Part shown: piece after piece, positions 22,131 to 29,170 of the stretch
Numbering within the stretch: position 1 is the first letter of the stretch
How the letters are laid out: every line of letters begins with the position of its first letter
Source: Amycolatopsis rifamycinica
GTDB lineage: Bacteria; Actinomycetota; Actinomycetes; Mycobacteriales; Pseudonocardiaceae
Length of the DNA stretch: 40,259 bases
Assembly: GCF_000695625.1 (NCBI RefSeq)
Contig: NZ_JMQI01000086.1
Span: forward strand, 1-40,259
Direction: 5' to 3'
Position numbers and translations under genes: made by a program
Notes under the pieces: generated by a model
The model's database searches: none
What the model saw: the letters and a program-made list of their open reading frames with translations, nothing else
Told to the model about the DNA's origin: nothing

Positions 22131-23377
22131 TGGTCTTCCTTTCGGTTCGCCGCGGTCGCGTCGTGCCGCGCCGGGTCGGGTTCGGTGTCTTCGCACGGTT
22201 CCTCGTGCCAGTTCCCGAACGGGTCGGGGTAACGCAGCCAGGCTTCGGGGCCCTGGGCGAGCTCTTCGTCGGTGAGCAGCGCGCCGCGCAGGGCGGCTTC
22301 GACCTCGTCGGGCGTCGCCTGATCGGTGACGACCACCAGCTCCTGGGCGCGGTCGCCGTGCACCGGGTCCCAGCGCAGGGACGCCAGCGTGCGGCGCTCG
22401 GGGGAGACGTCCGTCCACTTCGGACCGTCCGGCGATGCGAGCCACGGCCCGGCGTGGCCGAGGCCCAGCCCGCCGCCCGCCGATTCGATCCAGAAGGCGA
22501 CGTCGGGCTGGCTGGCCACCCACGCGCGCCCGCGGGTGCGGACGACGCCGTCGAGGAGGACGTCGAGCGCGTCGTGCAGGCGCGAGGGGTGGAACGGACG
22601 GCGCGCGGTGAAGGTGAGCAGGGCGATGCCGCAGTCGGGGTGCAGCGGTGGCTCACCGCGCAGCAGCGCGCCGTGCATGTCGGTGACCTCGCCACGCCGG
22701 GCGTTCGCCGGGACCGCGTCGAGGGCGCTGTGGCCGTCGATCCGGGAAAGCTCGACCCGCGGGACGGACGGCGCCACCCGGTCGAGCACCGCGGACGCCT
22801 TGGCGGCGCTCCACGCGTCGGTGGCCGCGCCGGCCAGCACGAGGACGTCGGCGAACTCGACCTGGGACAGCGCGACCTGGGCGACCGTCCGCTCGTCCTC
22901 GGGGCTGCCCTGCAGGTTCCGGTCGGCCAGTTCGTCGTCGCCGGTCGCGTCGGCGAGCCAGCTCGCGCAGTCGACGACGGTGAGCACGGCCCGCAGGTCG
23001 ACGTCGTCGTGCACCGGGTGGTCGCCGACCAGGACGTTCCGGATCGCCCAGCTCACCGGCTCCGGCTCCATGGCCTCGTCGAGCCGGACGACGATCCGGG
23101 TGACCTCCGGGCGGCGGGCCAGCCGCCGCAGCAGCGGGAGCAGGTCTTCGCGCAGGGTGCAGGACACGCAGCCGTGGGCCAGCTCGAGCACGGTCAGCTC
23201 GTCGCGCTCGCCGAGCCGCAGGCGGCGGCGGACGACCCCGGAGTGGATCTCGCGCAGGTCGTGGTGGACGACGGCGGTGCCCGGCCCGGCGGCGCGCAGC
23301 AGCTCCGCCAGTTCGGCGTTCGGGCCTCCGGCGAGGCCGCTCACGAGGACGAGCGGGACGCGGGGGTGGTGGGTCAC
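22127..23377 (-). CDS. mrf: MRF-type CobW-like protein (ribosome-hibernation recruiting factor)
   Basis: A 416-residue COG0523-like protein that closely resembles M. tuberculosis Rv0106 and the mycobacterial factor MRF (Mpy recruitment factor), made with C-minus ribosomal proteins during zinc starvation. Shared segments are ELAHGCVSCTLREDLL (Cys70-x-x-Cys73), EPEPVSWAIRNV, QVALSQVEFADVLVL, RRPFHPSRLHDALDVLLDGVVRTRGRAW (in parts), WIESAGGGL and YPDPFGNWHEEPC. The P-loop is degenerate: SGLAGGPNAELAEL replaces GxxGxGKTT, so GTP hydrolysis is doubtful. The GTG start follows TGGAGCC. First gene of the leftward operon from the Zur box; promoter TTGATA-18-TACGGT. Confidence 0.85.
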   Translation of the reverse strand: MTHHPRVPLVLVSGLAGGPNAELAELLRAAGPGTAVVHHDLREIHSGVVRRRLRLGERDELTVLELAHGCVSCTLREDLLPLLRRLARRPEVTRIVVRLDEAMEPEPVSWAIRNVLVGDHPVHDDVDLRAVLTVVDCASWLADATGDDELADRNLQGSPEDERTVAQVALSQVEFADVLVLAGAATDAWSAAKASAVLDRVAPSVPRVELSRIDGHSALDAVPANARRGEVTDMHGALLRGEPPLHPDCGIALLTFTARRPFHPSRLHDALDVLLDGVVRTRGRAWVASQPDVAFWIESAGGGLGLGHAGPWLASPDGPKWTDVSPERRTLASLRWDPVHGDRAQELVVVTDQATPDEVEAALRGALLTDEELAQGPEAWLRYPDPFGNWHEEPCEDTEPDPARHDATAANRKEDQ

Positions 23378-23402
23378 AGGGGGCTCCAGGAATACGGGCG
23401 GG

Positions 23403-23444
23403 GTACGGTGCGCTACCGTACATGGAAATGAAAACCACTATCAA
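23403..23444. promoter_or_regulatory. Zur-box-like operator between divergent ribosomal-protein operons
   Basis: 23423-23443 has the symmetric form TGnnAnTGnnnnnCAnTnnCA expected of actinobacterial Zur boxes. It lies in the spacer of the leftward mrf promoter: -35 TTGATA (23444-23439), 18 bases, -10 TACGGT (23420-23415). A second palindrome, GTACGGT (23403-23409) with ACCGTAC (23415-23421), overlaps that -10. The rightward operon starts at 23458, so one zinc-loaded Zur dimer could silence both directions. Confidence 0.75.
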
Positions 23445-23457
23445 CTCGGGAGGGCCC

Positions 23458-23694
23458 TTGTCCGCCGTGTGCCAGGTCACCGGCCGCAAGCCGGGCTACG
23501 GCAAGCAGGTCTCGCATTCCCACCGCCGCACGTCCCGGCGGTGGGAGCCGAACCTGCAGAACCGTCGCTACTTCGTGCCCAGCGAGGGCCGCTGGGTGCG
23601 GCTGCGCGTGTCCGCCAAGGGCATGAAGACGATCGACAAACGCGGCATCGAGGCCGTCGTCGCCGAGCTGAAGGCGAAAGGGGTGAAGCTGTAA
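23458..23694 (+). CDS. rpmB: Ribosomal protein L28, zinc-independent paralogue
   Basis: A 78-residue bL28. I place the start at TTG 23458, giving MSAVCQVTGRKPGYGKQVSHSHRRTSRRW, which aligns with normal L28 starts. An ATG at 23422 would add twelve residues encoded by the Zur box itself. GGGAGGG lies just upstream. One cysteine (Cys5) remains but its CxxC partner is replaced (C-Q-V-T), so zinc binding is lost. First gene of rpmB-rpmG-rpsN-rpsR, each overlapping the next. Confidence 0.92.
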   Translation: MSAVCQVTGRKPGYGKQVSHSHRRTSRRWEPNLQNRRYFVPSEGRWVRLRVSAKGMKTIDKRGIEAVVAELKAKGVKL

Positions 23695-23861
23695 TGGCGA
23701 AGAGCACCGACATCCGGCCGATCATCAAGCTGCGGTCCACCGCGGGCACCGGCTACACGTACGTGACCAAGAAGAACCGCCGGAACGATCCGGACCGGAT
23801 GGTCCTGCGCAAGTACGACCCCGTGGCGCGCAAGCACGTCGAGTTCAAGGAAGAGCGCTGA
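23694..23861 (+). CDS. rpmG: Ribosomal protein L33, zinc-independent paralogue
   Basis: A 55-residue bL33 (MAKSTDIRPIIKLRSTAGTG, then YTYVTKKNRRNDPDRMVLRK) without any cysteine, whereas the zinc-ribbon form has four. It overlaps the rpmB stop by one base (TAATG) and shares one base with rpsN. Confidence 0.95.
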   Translation: MAKSTDIRPIIKLRSTAGTGYTYVTKKNRRNDPDRMVLRKYDPVARKHVEFKEER

Positions 23862-24166
23862 TGGCCAAGAAGTCGAAGATCGCGAAGAACGAGCAGCGGA
23901 AGGTGATCGCCGCGCGGTTCGTCGAACGCCGCCGCGCGCTCAAGGCCGTCGTCGCCTCGCCCGCGTCGTCGCCGGAGGAGAAGGCGAACGCCGTCGTCGC
24001 GCTGCAGAAGCTGCCGCGCGACGCGAGCCCGACCCGCATCCGCAACCGGGACGCCTCGGACGGCCGTCCTCGCGGTTACCTGCGGAAGTTCGGGCTGTCC
24101 CGTGTGAAGATGCGGCAGGCCGCGCACCACGGCGAGCTGCCCGGCGTCACGAAGTCGAGCTGGTGA
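23861..24166 (+). CDS. rpsN: Ribosomal protein S14, zinc-independent long form
   Basis: A 101-residue uS14 of the long, cysteine-free type. It has MAKKSKIAKNEQRKVIAARF, LQKLPRDASPTRIRNRDASD, RPRGYLRKFGLSRVKMRQAA and the terminal GELPGVTKSSW. The short zinc form is about 61 residues with two CxxC pairs. It is translationally coupled to rpmG and to rpsR (GTGA). Confidence 0.95.
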   Translation: MAKKSKIAKNEQRKVIAARFVERRRALKAVVASPASSPEEKANAVVALQKLPRDASPTRIRNRDASDGRPRGYLRKFGLSRVKMRQAAHHGELPGVTKSSW

Positions 24167-24417
24167 GCCGGATGCCGAAGCCGCACCGCGACCGCCCCGC
24201 CAAGCGCAAGGTGAATCTGCTGCGGGCGAACAACATCACCGAGGTCGACTGGAAGAACGTCGACCTGCTGCGGAAGTTCGTCTCCGACCGCGGCAAGATC
24301 CGCGCCCGCCGCGTGACCGGATTGACGCCGCAGCAACAGAAACAGGTCGCCACGGCGATCAAGAACGCGCGCGAGATGGCGCTGCTGCCGTACCCGTCCG
24401 CGGGCCGCGCGAGCTAA
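24163..24417 (+). CDS. rpsR: Ribosomal protein S18, zinc-independent paralogue
   Basis: An 84-residue bS18 with KRKVNLLRANNITEVDWKNV, RKFVSDRGKIRARRVTGLTP and QQQKQVATAIKNAREMALLP, and no cysteine. I use GTG at 24163 because it overlaps the rpsN stop; ATG at 24172 in frame is an alternative. Last gene of the rightward Zur operon. Confidence 0.93.
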   Translation: MSRMPKPHRDRPAKRKVNLLRANNITEVDWKNVDLLRKFVSDRGKIRARRVTGLTPQQQKQVATAIKNAREMALLPYPSAGRAS

Positions 24418-24506
24418 ATCGGGTGCGCACCCACCGGGCGGTGCGCGACCATGGGCGTCCGAAAGGGGGCGTCGCCAGGGGATGTCCTGACACAGGAGGT
24501 CCACGC

Positions 24507-25391
24507 TTGCACGCCCAGCTCACGGTCACGCCCGCCCGGCTGCCCGAGATCCTGCTCACCACCGCCGTCGTGCGGCCGGTGTTCCTCTGGGGCTCGAGTG
24601 CGTGTCGCTGCTGGGCACCCAGCTCGCACCCGAAGACCTCATCGGCGTCCCGCAGATCGCGGGCGGCCGCAGCCTGTTGTGCCCGCCCGAGCAGATCGCC
24701 CGCGACGAGCCGTACTGCCTGTTCCTCGACGAGCTGAACGCCGCCGCGCCCGACGTCCAGAAGGCGTTCTACTCGCTCATCCTCGACCGCCGCATCGGCT
24801 CGTACGAGCTGCCGGCCGGTTCGGTGGTGATCGGCGCCGGCAACCGCGCCACCGACCAGGCCCTGGCCCGGCCGATGGCCTCGGCGCCGGTGAACCGGCT
24901 GGTGCACGTCCACCTGCGCGCCGCGCCGGGCGACTGGCTCGCCTGGGCCGCCGGGAACGGCATCCACCCGTGGGTGGTCGAGTACCTCACCCAGCGCCCG
25001 GACCACCTGTGGAGCCCGCACCCCGGCCCACGCCGGCGCCTTCCGCGCGTACCTCAAGGTGGCCCGGCACGCCTTCGGCCTGGAGGCGATCCTCAAGGGC
25101 GACGCGCGCTGGCCCGGCGAGCCCGGCGACCGCGACCTGCTCTACTTCCTCGCCGAGACGTTCCGCGCGCGGCTGGTCAAGGACCTGCCGGCGGACAAGC
25201 GGCACGCTTCGGCGGCCGTGCGCCAGTTCGCCTTCCGGGCGAAGAGCCTCCTGGTCGAGCTGGCCGAGATCTCCCTGGAGATGGCACAGCTGGTCATCGC
25301 CGACGACGAAACGGGCAACCCGCGGCTGCCCGCGTGGTTCCTGGTCGAAGTGGCCCGTGACCTCCCGCGGCTGGTGGCGGCTCGCGCATGA
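24507..25391 (+). pseudogene. MoxR-type AAA ATPase with two frame-changing internal deletions
   Basis: Three same-strand pieces of one AAA ATPase lie in alternating frames. Piece one (TTG 24507, AGGAGG at 24494-24499) reads LHAQLTVTPARLPEILLTTA..VFLWG and stops matching near 24590. Piece two reads LECVSLLGTQLAPEDLIGVPQ.. and includes Walker B CLFLDELNAAAP and GAGNRATDQALARPM, then fails near 25020. Piece three reads PAHAGAFRAYLKVARHAFGLEAILKG to the end, overlapping the partner start (ATGA). The Walker A loop expected right after FLWG is absent, as is the stretch between the helicase-like middle and PAHAG. The two losses together preserve frame (total a multiple of three). It is either a genuine broken gene or an assembly defect. 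Confidence 0.8.
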
Positions 25392-27253
25392 GCAACGCCC
25401 GCGCCGAGGCCCAGCGCCGCGAGCGCCGGAACAAGGCGATCGAGGACGGCTGGGCCGCGGTGCGCGCCACCACCGTCCTGGACCACCTCGCGCGCGGTGC
25501 GAACCTGAGCCCGGAGAACGCCGGCGCCGGCTGGGCCACCGTCAGCGACCGCGGCGTGCTCTTGGCGAACCGCGCCCGCGACGCCGAGGCGGACGAGTGG
25601 GCGTGGGTGTTCGCGCACCTGCTGCTGCACCTGGGTCTCGGCCACCTCGACGACGACCGGCTCACCGAGGCGGAGGCGATCACGCCCGGCCGCGGGGTGG
25701 ACCCGGTGTACGCCGCCGCCTGCTGCGTCACCGTCCACCGGTTCGCGGAAGCCGTGCACGTCGGCACCCCCGTCGTCGACCTGCCCGAACTGCCCGGCAC
25801 CGACGAGCTCCCGCTGACCCGCGTCTGGCGCGAGACGGGGGTCCCGGCGCCGTTCACGGGCGGGCCGGGGCCGTGCCTGCGGCTCGCGGAGCCGATGAGC
25901 CGCTGGCAGCTGCAGTACCACGGGAAGCCGGAGCCGTGGACCGAACGCTTCGCCCGCGGGCTGATCGCCTCGGCGACCGAAGCCATGGAACGCGCCGCCG
26001 ACGCGCGCGGCCAGACCCGCCACCGCCGGGCGACGGGGGAGTGGGACCGCGCGCTGTCCTGGTTCGTCTCGTCGTTCCCGCTGCTCGGCGCGGTGGCCGC
26101 GGGCTTCACCCTGGTCGTCGACGCCGAGGTCGTCCGCGCCTGGAACATCGCCCTCGCGGCGGTCGACGCCGAGCACGGCGAGATCTACGTCAACCCGGCC
26201 GCCGCGCTGACCGCCGAGGAGTGGCGGTTCGTGCTGGCCCACGAGATGCTGCACGCCGCGCTGCGGCACGACCGCCGCGCGCTGGGCCGCGAGCCCTACT
26301 TGTGGAACGTCGCCTGCGACTACGTGATCAACGGCTGGCTGGTCGCCATGGGCGTCGGCGAGCTGCCCGACGGCAGCCTGTACGACCAGCAGCTGACCGG
26401 GATGTCGGCGGAGTCGGTGTATGACACGTTGACGACCGATATCCGCCGTGCCCGCAAGCTGCTGACCATGGGTTCGCGCGAGGCGGGGGACGTGCTGGGC
26501 GACTGGCTGTCCGCGCCGGACGCGGTGCAGCGCCGGTCGTCGAAGCGGGCCTCGCGGCCGATGCCGTGGGGTGACCGCGTCCACGGCGTCGATCTGGACG
26601 AGTTCTACCGCCGAGCGCTCACCCAGGGCCTCGAGTACCACCACGCCCAGGGGCGCGGGCTGCTGCCGGCCGGGCTGGAGCAGGAGATCCGGGCGCTCGA
26701 CCACCCGCCGCTGCCGTGGGACGCGCAGCTGGCGCGCTGGTTCGACGAGCACGTGCGGGCGGAGCTGCCGGTGCGCAGCTACGCGCGGGCGTCGCGCCGC
26801 CAGTCGGCGACCCCGGACATCCCGCGCCCGGGCCGCGTCCGCCCGGAACGCCTCGACCGGCGCGTCACCTTCGGCGTCGTCCTGGACACGTCGGGGTCGA
26901 TGAACGCCGAGCTGCTGGGCAAGGCGCTGGGCGCGATCGCGTCGTACGCGCTGGCGAGGGACGTCCCGGCGGCGCGCGTGGTGTTCTGCGACGCCGTCGC
27001 CTACGACGCCGGCTATCTCGCGGTGGCGGACATCGCCGGCCGGGTCAAGGTGCGCGGGCGCGGCGGGACGATCCTGCAGCCCGGCGTCGACCTGCTGCAG
27101 CGCGCGCCCGACTTCCCGGCCGACGGGCCGATCCTGATCATCACCGACGCGGCGTGCGACCACGTCCGGCCGCGCCGCGAGCACGCGTACCTGGTGCCGC
27201 GGGGCGCGCGGCTGCCGTTCGCGGCCCGCGGGCCGGTCTTCCGCGTGGCGTGA
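25388..27253 (+). CDS. VWA / putative metallopeptidase-domain protein (DUF2201 type)
   Basis: A 621-residue cytosolic partner of MoxR-type ATPases. The central part has the zincin-like motif HEMLHAALRH (His285, Glu286, His289, His294). The C-terminal part is a von Willebrand A-like domain with MIDAS motif DTSGS (Asp500, Ser502, Ser504) and a late IITDAACD. The N-terminal 130 residues contain a second, Glu-less HLLLHLGLGH motif, perhaps a degenerate copy. Such ATPase-VWA pairs act like chelatase or remodelling complexes. Here the ATPase gene just upstream, overlapping by four bases, is broken, so this protein may be orphaned. The target is unknown. Confidence 0.8.
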   Translation: MSNARAEAQRRERRNKAIEDGWAAVRATTVLDHLARGANLSPENAGAGWATVSDRGVLLANRARDAEADEWAWVFAHLLLHLGLGHLDDDRLTEAEAITPGRGVDPVYAAACCVTVHRFAEAVHVGTPVVDLPELPGTDELPLTRVWRETGVPAPFTGGPGPCLRLAEPMSRWQLQYHGKPEPWTERFARGLIASATEAMERAADARGQTRHRRATGEWDRALSWFVSSFPLLGAVAAGFTLVVDAEVVRAWNIALAAVDAEHGEIYVNPAAALTAEEWRFVLAHEMLHAALRHDRRALGREPYLWNVACDYVINGWLVAMGVGELPDGSLYDQQLTGMSAESVYDTLTTDIRRARKLLTMGSREAGDVLGDWLSAPDAVQRRSSKRASRPMPWGDRVHGVDLDEFYRRALTQGLEYHHAQGRGLLPAGLEQEIRALDHPPLPWDAQLARWFDEHVRAELPVRSYARASRRQSATPDIPRPGRVRPERLDRRVTFGVVLDTSGSMNAELLGKALGAIASYALARDVPAARVVFCDAVAYDAGYLAVADIAGRVKVRGRGGTILQPGVDLLQRAPDFPADGPILIITDAACDHVRPRREHAYLVPRGARLPFAARGPVFRVA

Positions 27254-27269
27254 CCCACGCTGGGCTGGC

Positions 27270-27300
27270 GCGGGGGTGAACCCCCAATAAACTCCCGCCC
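27270..27300 (+). promoter_or_regulatory. Leaderless promoter of the siroheme synthase gene
   Basis: TAAACT (27288-27293) ends seven bases before the ATG, and there is no ribosome site. GGGGGT..ACCCCC (27272-27285) forms a small hairpin just before the -10. It may serve as terminator for the VWA gene. Confidence 0.5.
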
Positions 27301-28521
27301 ATGGACGACCCGCACTACCTTTCCGGCCTCCAGCTCTCCGGCCGCCGCGTCGTGATGATCGGCGGCGGCACGGTCGCGCAACGCCGGCTGCCCCGGCTGA
27401 TCAGCGCCGGGGCCCGTGTCGAACTGGTGTCGCCGCACACGACGCCGTCGGTGCAGGGGATGGTGGACGCGGGTGAGCTCGTCTGGCACGAACGTCCCTA
27501 CGCTCCGGGTGACCTTCGCGCTGCCTGGTACGCGCTGGCCTGCACGAACGACCCGGAGGTGAACGCCGCTGTCTGCGCGGAGGCCGAGCGGGAGCGGGTG
27601 TTCTGCGTCCGCGCCGACGAAGGGGAGTCGGGTTCCGCGGTGACCCCGGCGTCCGGGCGGCACGGTGGCCTGCTGTTCGGCGTGCTCTCCGGTGGCGAGC
27701 CGCTGCGCTCGGCCGCGGTCCGCGACTCGATCCTCGACGGCCTGCACAACGGCACGATCGAGGACGGCCGTCAGCCGCACCCGGAGGGCACCCTGCCCGG
27801 GGTGGCGCTGGTCGGCGGCGGCCCGGGCGACCCGGAACTGATCACCGTCCGCGGCCGGCGCCTGCTCTCGCGCGCGGACGTCGTCGTGGTGGACCGGCTG
27901 GCCCCCCGCGAGTTGCTCGACGAGCTCGCGCCGGAGGTCGAAATCGTCGACGCGGCGAAGATTCCGTACGGCCGCGCGGCCAGCCAGGACGTCATCAACA
28001 GCACGCTGATCGAGCGCGCCAAGGAAGGCAAGTTCGTCGTCCGCCTCAAGGGCGGCGACCCGTACCTGTTCGGCCGCGGCTTCGAAGAGGTGCTGGCCTG
28101 CGCCGAGGCGGGCGTCCCGGTGACGATGGTCCCGGGCATCACGAGCGCGTTCGCGGTCCCGGCGGTGGCCGACGTCCCGGTGACCCACCGCGGCGTGGCC
28201 CACGAGGTGGTGGTGGTCTCCGGCCACGTGGCCCCCGGCGACGACCGGTCCCTGGTCGACTGGGACCTGCTGGCCCGCATGCGCGGCACGATCGTGCTGA
28301 TGATGGGCGTGGAGCGGCTCCCGCAGTTCGCCAAGGCCCTGCTGGACGGCGGCCGCCCGCCCGCCACCCCGGTGGCGATCATCGAGGACGGCACGATGCG
28401 CACCCAGCGCACCCTCCGGTCCACATTGGACACAGTGGTCACCGACGCGGCGGCCTCCGGCGTCCGCCCGCCCGCGGTGATCGTCATCGGCCCGGTAGCC
28501 GGCCTCGCCCCCGTGTCCTGA
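27301..28521 (+). CDS. cysG: Siroheme synthase (precorrin-2 dehydrogenase / uroporphyrinogen-III methyltransferase)
   Basis: A 406-residue two-domain enzyme. Residues about 1-150 are the NAD-dependent precorrin-2 dehydrogenase/ferrochelatase part (VVMIGGGTVAQRRLPRLISAGA, then ALACTNDPEVNAAVCAEAE). Residues about 165-400 are uroporphyrinogen-III C-methyltransferase (LVGGGPGDPELITVRGRRLL, VVVVDRLAP, RLKGGDPYLFGRG, VPGITSAFAVPA). The middle central helical lobe is short compared with E. coli CysG, so ferrochelation may be weak. Siroheme serves sulfite and nitrite reductases, which fits the sulfonate operon's release of sulfite, though the two loci are 20 kb apart. Confidence 0.92.
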   Translation: MDDPHYLSGLQLSGRRVVMIGGGTVAQRRLPRLISAGARVELVSPHTTPSVQGMVDAGELVWHERPYAPGDLRAAWYALACTNDPEVNAAVCAEAERERVFCVRADEGESGSAVTPASGRHGGLLFGVLSGGEPLRSAAVRDSILDGLHNGTIEDGRQPHPEGTLPGVALVGGGPGDPELITVRGRRLLSRADVVVVDRLAPRELLDELAPEVEIVDAAKIPYGRAASQDVINSTLIERAKEGKFVVRLKGGDPYLFGRGFEEVLACAEAGVPVTMVPGITSAFAVPAVADVPVTHRGVAHEVVVVSGHVAPGDDRSLVDWDLLARMRGTIVLMMGVERLPQFAKALLDGGRPPATPVAIIEDGTMRTQRTLRSTLDTVVTDAAASGVRPPAVIVIGPVAGLAPVS

Positions 28522-28532
28522 GGGGATTCTCG

Positions 28533-28646
28533 CGTGATCCGGCAGGCATCACGCGTGATCAGAGGGGCATCACCGCGATGCCTCCTCAATCACGCGTGAT
28601 GCCTCTCCGGACACGCGTGATGCCCCTCCGGACACGGGTGATGCCC
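28533..28646. repeat. Palindromic CACGCGTGAT repeat array
   Basis: CACGCGTGAT occurs at 28550-28559, 28591-28600 and, with one base changed at the end, 28612-28621. A truncated copy lies at 28531-28538 and a degenerate CACGGGTGATG at 28633-28643. GGCATCACGCGTGAT (28545-28559) is the exact complement of 28589-28603, and it encloses an inner GGCATC/GATGCC pair (28566-28582). It lies between convergent genes and could form a branched structure. Confidence 0.75.
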
Positions 28647-28648
28647 GC

Positions 28649-29158
28649 TCAAGCACGGCGGGCGGCGGTGAGGATCGCGTCGGCGACTTCGGGCAACGGG
28701 CGGGTGCCGTCGATGATCGTCGCACCGGGGTGGCGGTAGGCGTTGTCGCCGAGGGCCGCGGCCAGCTCCTCCGGGTGCTTGCCGAAGGAGTTCGTGGTGC
28801 GGGTCAGGAGCCGGTGGCGGAGCGTGTCGTCGTCGACCACCAGGCAGACCACGAGGTCGAACAGGTCGGCCACGTCGACGGCGTTCTCCGGGCAGCCGCA
28901 GAAGAACGCGATCTCGCCGCGCGCGCCGGCCGCCAGGGCTTCGACCTTCGCCCGGTCGATCCGCCAGCCGTAGCGGTGGAGCCAGCCGGACGGCACCGGG
29001 TCGGGCGGGTCGGTGACGACCTGTCCGCTCGTCCGGTCCACCCAGTGGTGGAAGCCCTCCTCGTCCGCGTCGACCGCGTGCTCACCCCGGCTCTTCAGGA
29101 GCGCGCAGACCGCCGACTTGCCGGCCCCCGCGTTGCCGGTCACCCACACCAAAGGCAT
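28649..29158 (-). CDS. P-loop ATP-binding protein (AAA/kinase-like)
   Basis: A 169-residue P-loop NTPase. Walker A is GNAGAGKSAV at the N-terminus, followed by HAVDADEEGFHHW, a CGCPENAVDVADLFDLVVCLVVDD segment and RLLTRTTNSFGKHPEEL as a lid-like Arg-rich region. Size and layout resemble small nucleotide or shikimate-kinase-like proteins. The substrate is unknown. It lies twelve bases after the alpha/beta hydrolase gene on the same strand. Confidence 0.8.
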   Translation of the reverse strand: MPLVWVTGNAGAGKSAVCALLKSRGEHAVDADEEGFHHWVDRTSGQVVTDPPDPVPSGWLHRYGWRIDRAKVEALAAGARGEIAFFCGCPENAVDVADLFDLVVCLVVDDDTLRHRLLTRTTNSFGKHPEELAAALGDNAYRHPGATIIDGTRPLPEVADAILTAARRA

Positions 29159-29170
29159 GGGCGAAGCATT

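Noticed and set aside
23422..23457. Upstream ATG start for the L28 paralogue
   Set aside because: The extra codons coincide with the Zur-like operator and give an N-terminus unlike L28; the TTG start gives the standard one.
24585..25030. Programmed frameshifting in the ATPase gene
   Set aside because: Frameshifting cannot restore the missing Walker A loop, and the junctions show loss of sequence rather than a slippery site.
28533..28646. CRISPR-like array
   Set aside because: The units are short palindromes with irregular spacing and no unique spacers; no cas genes are nearby.
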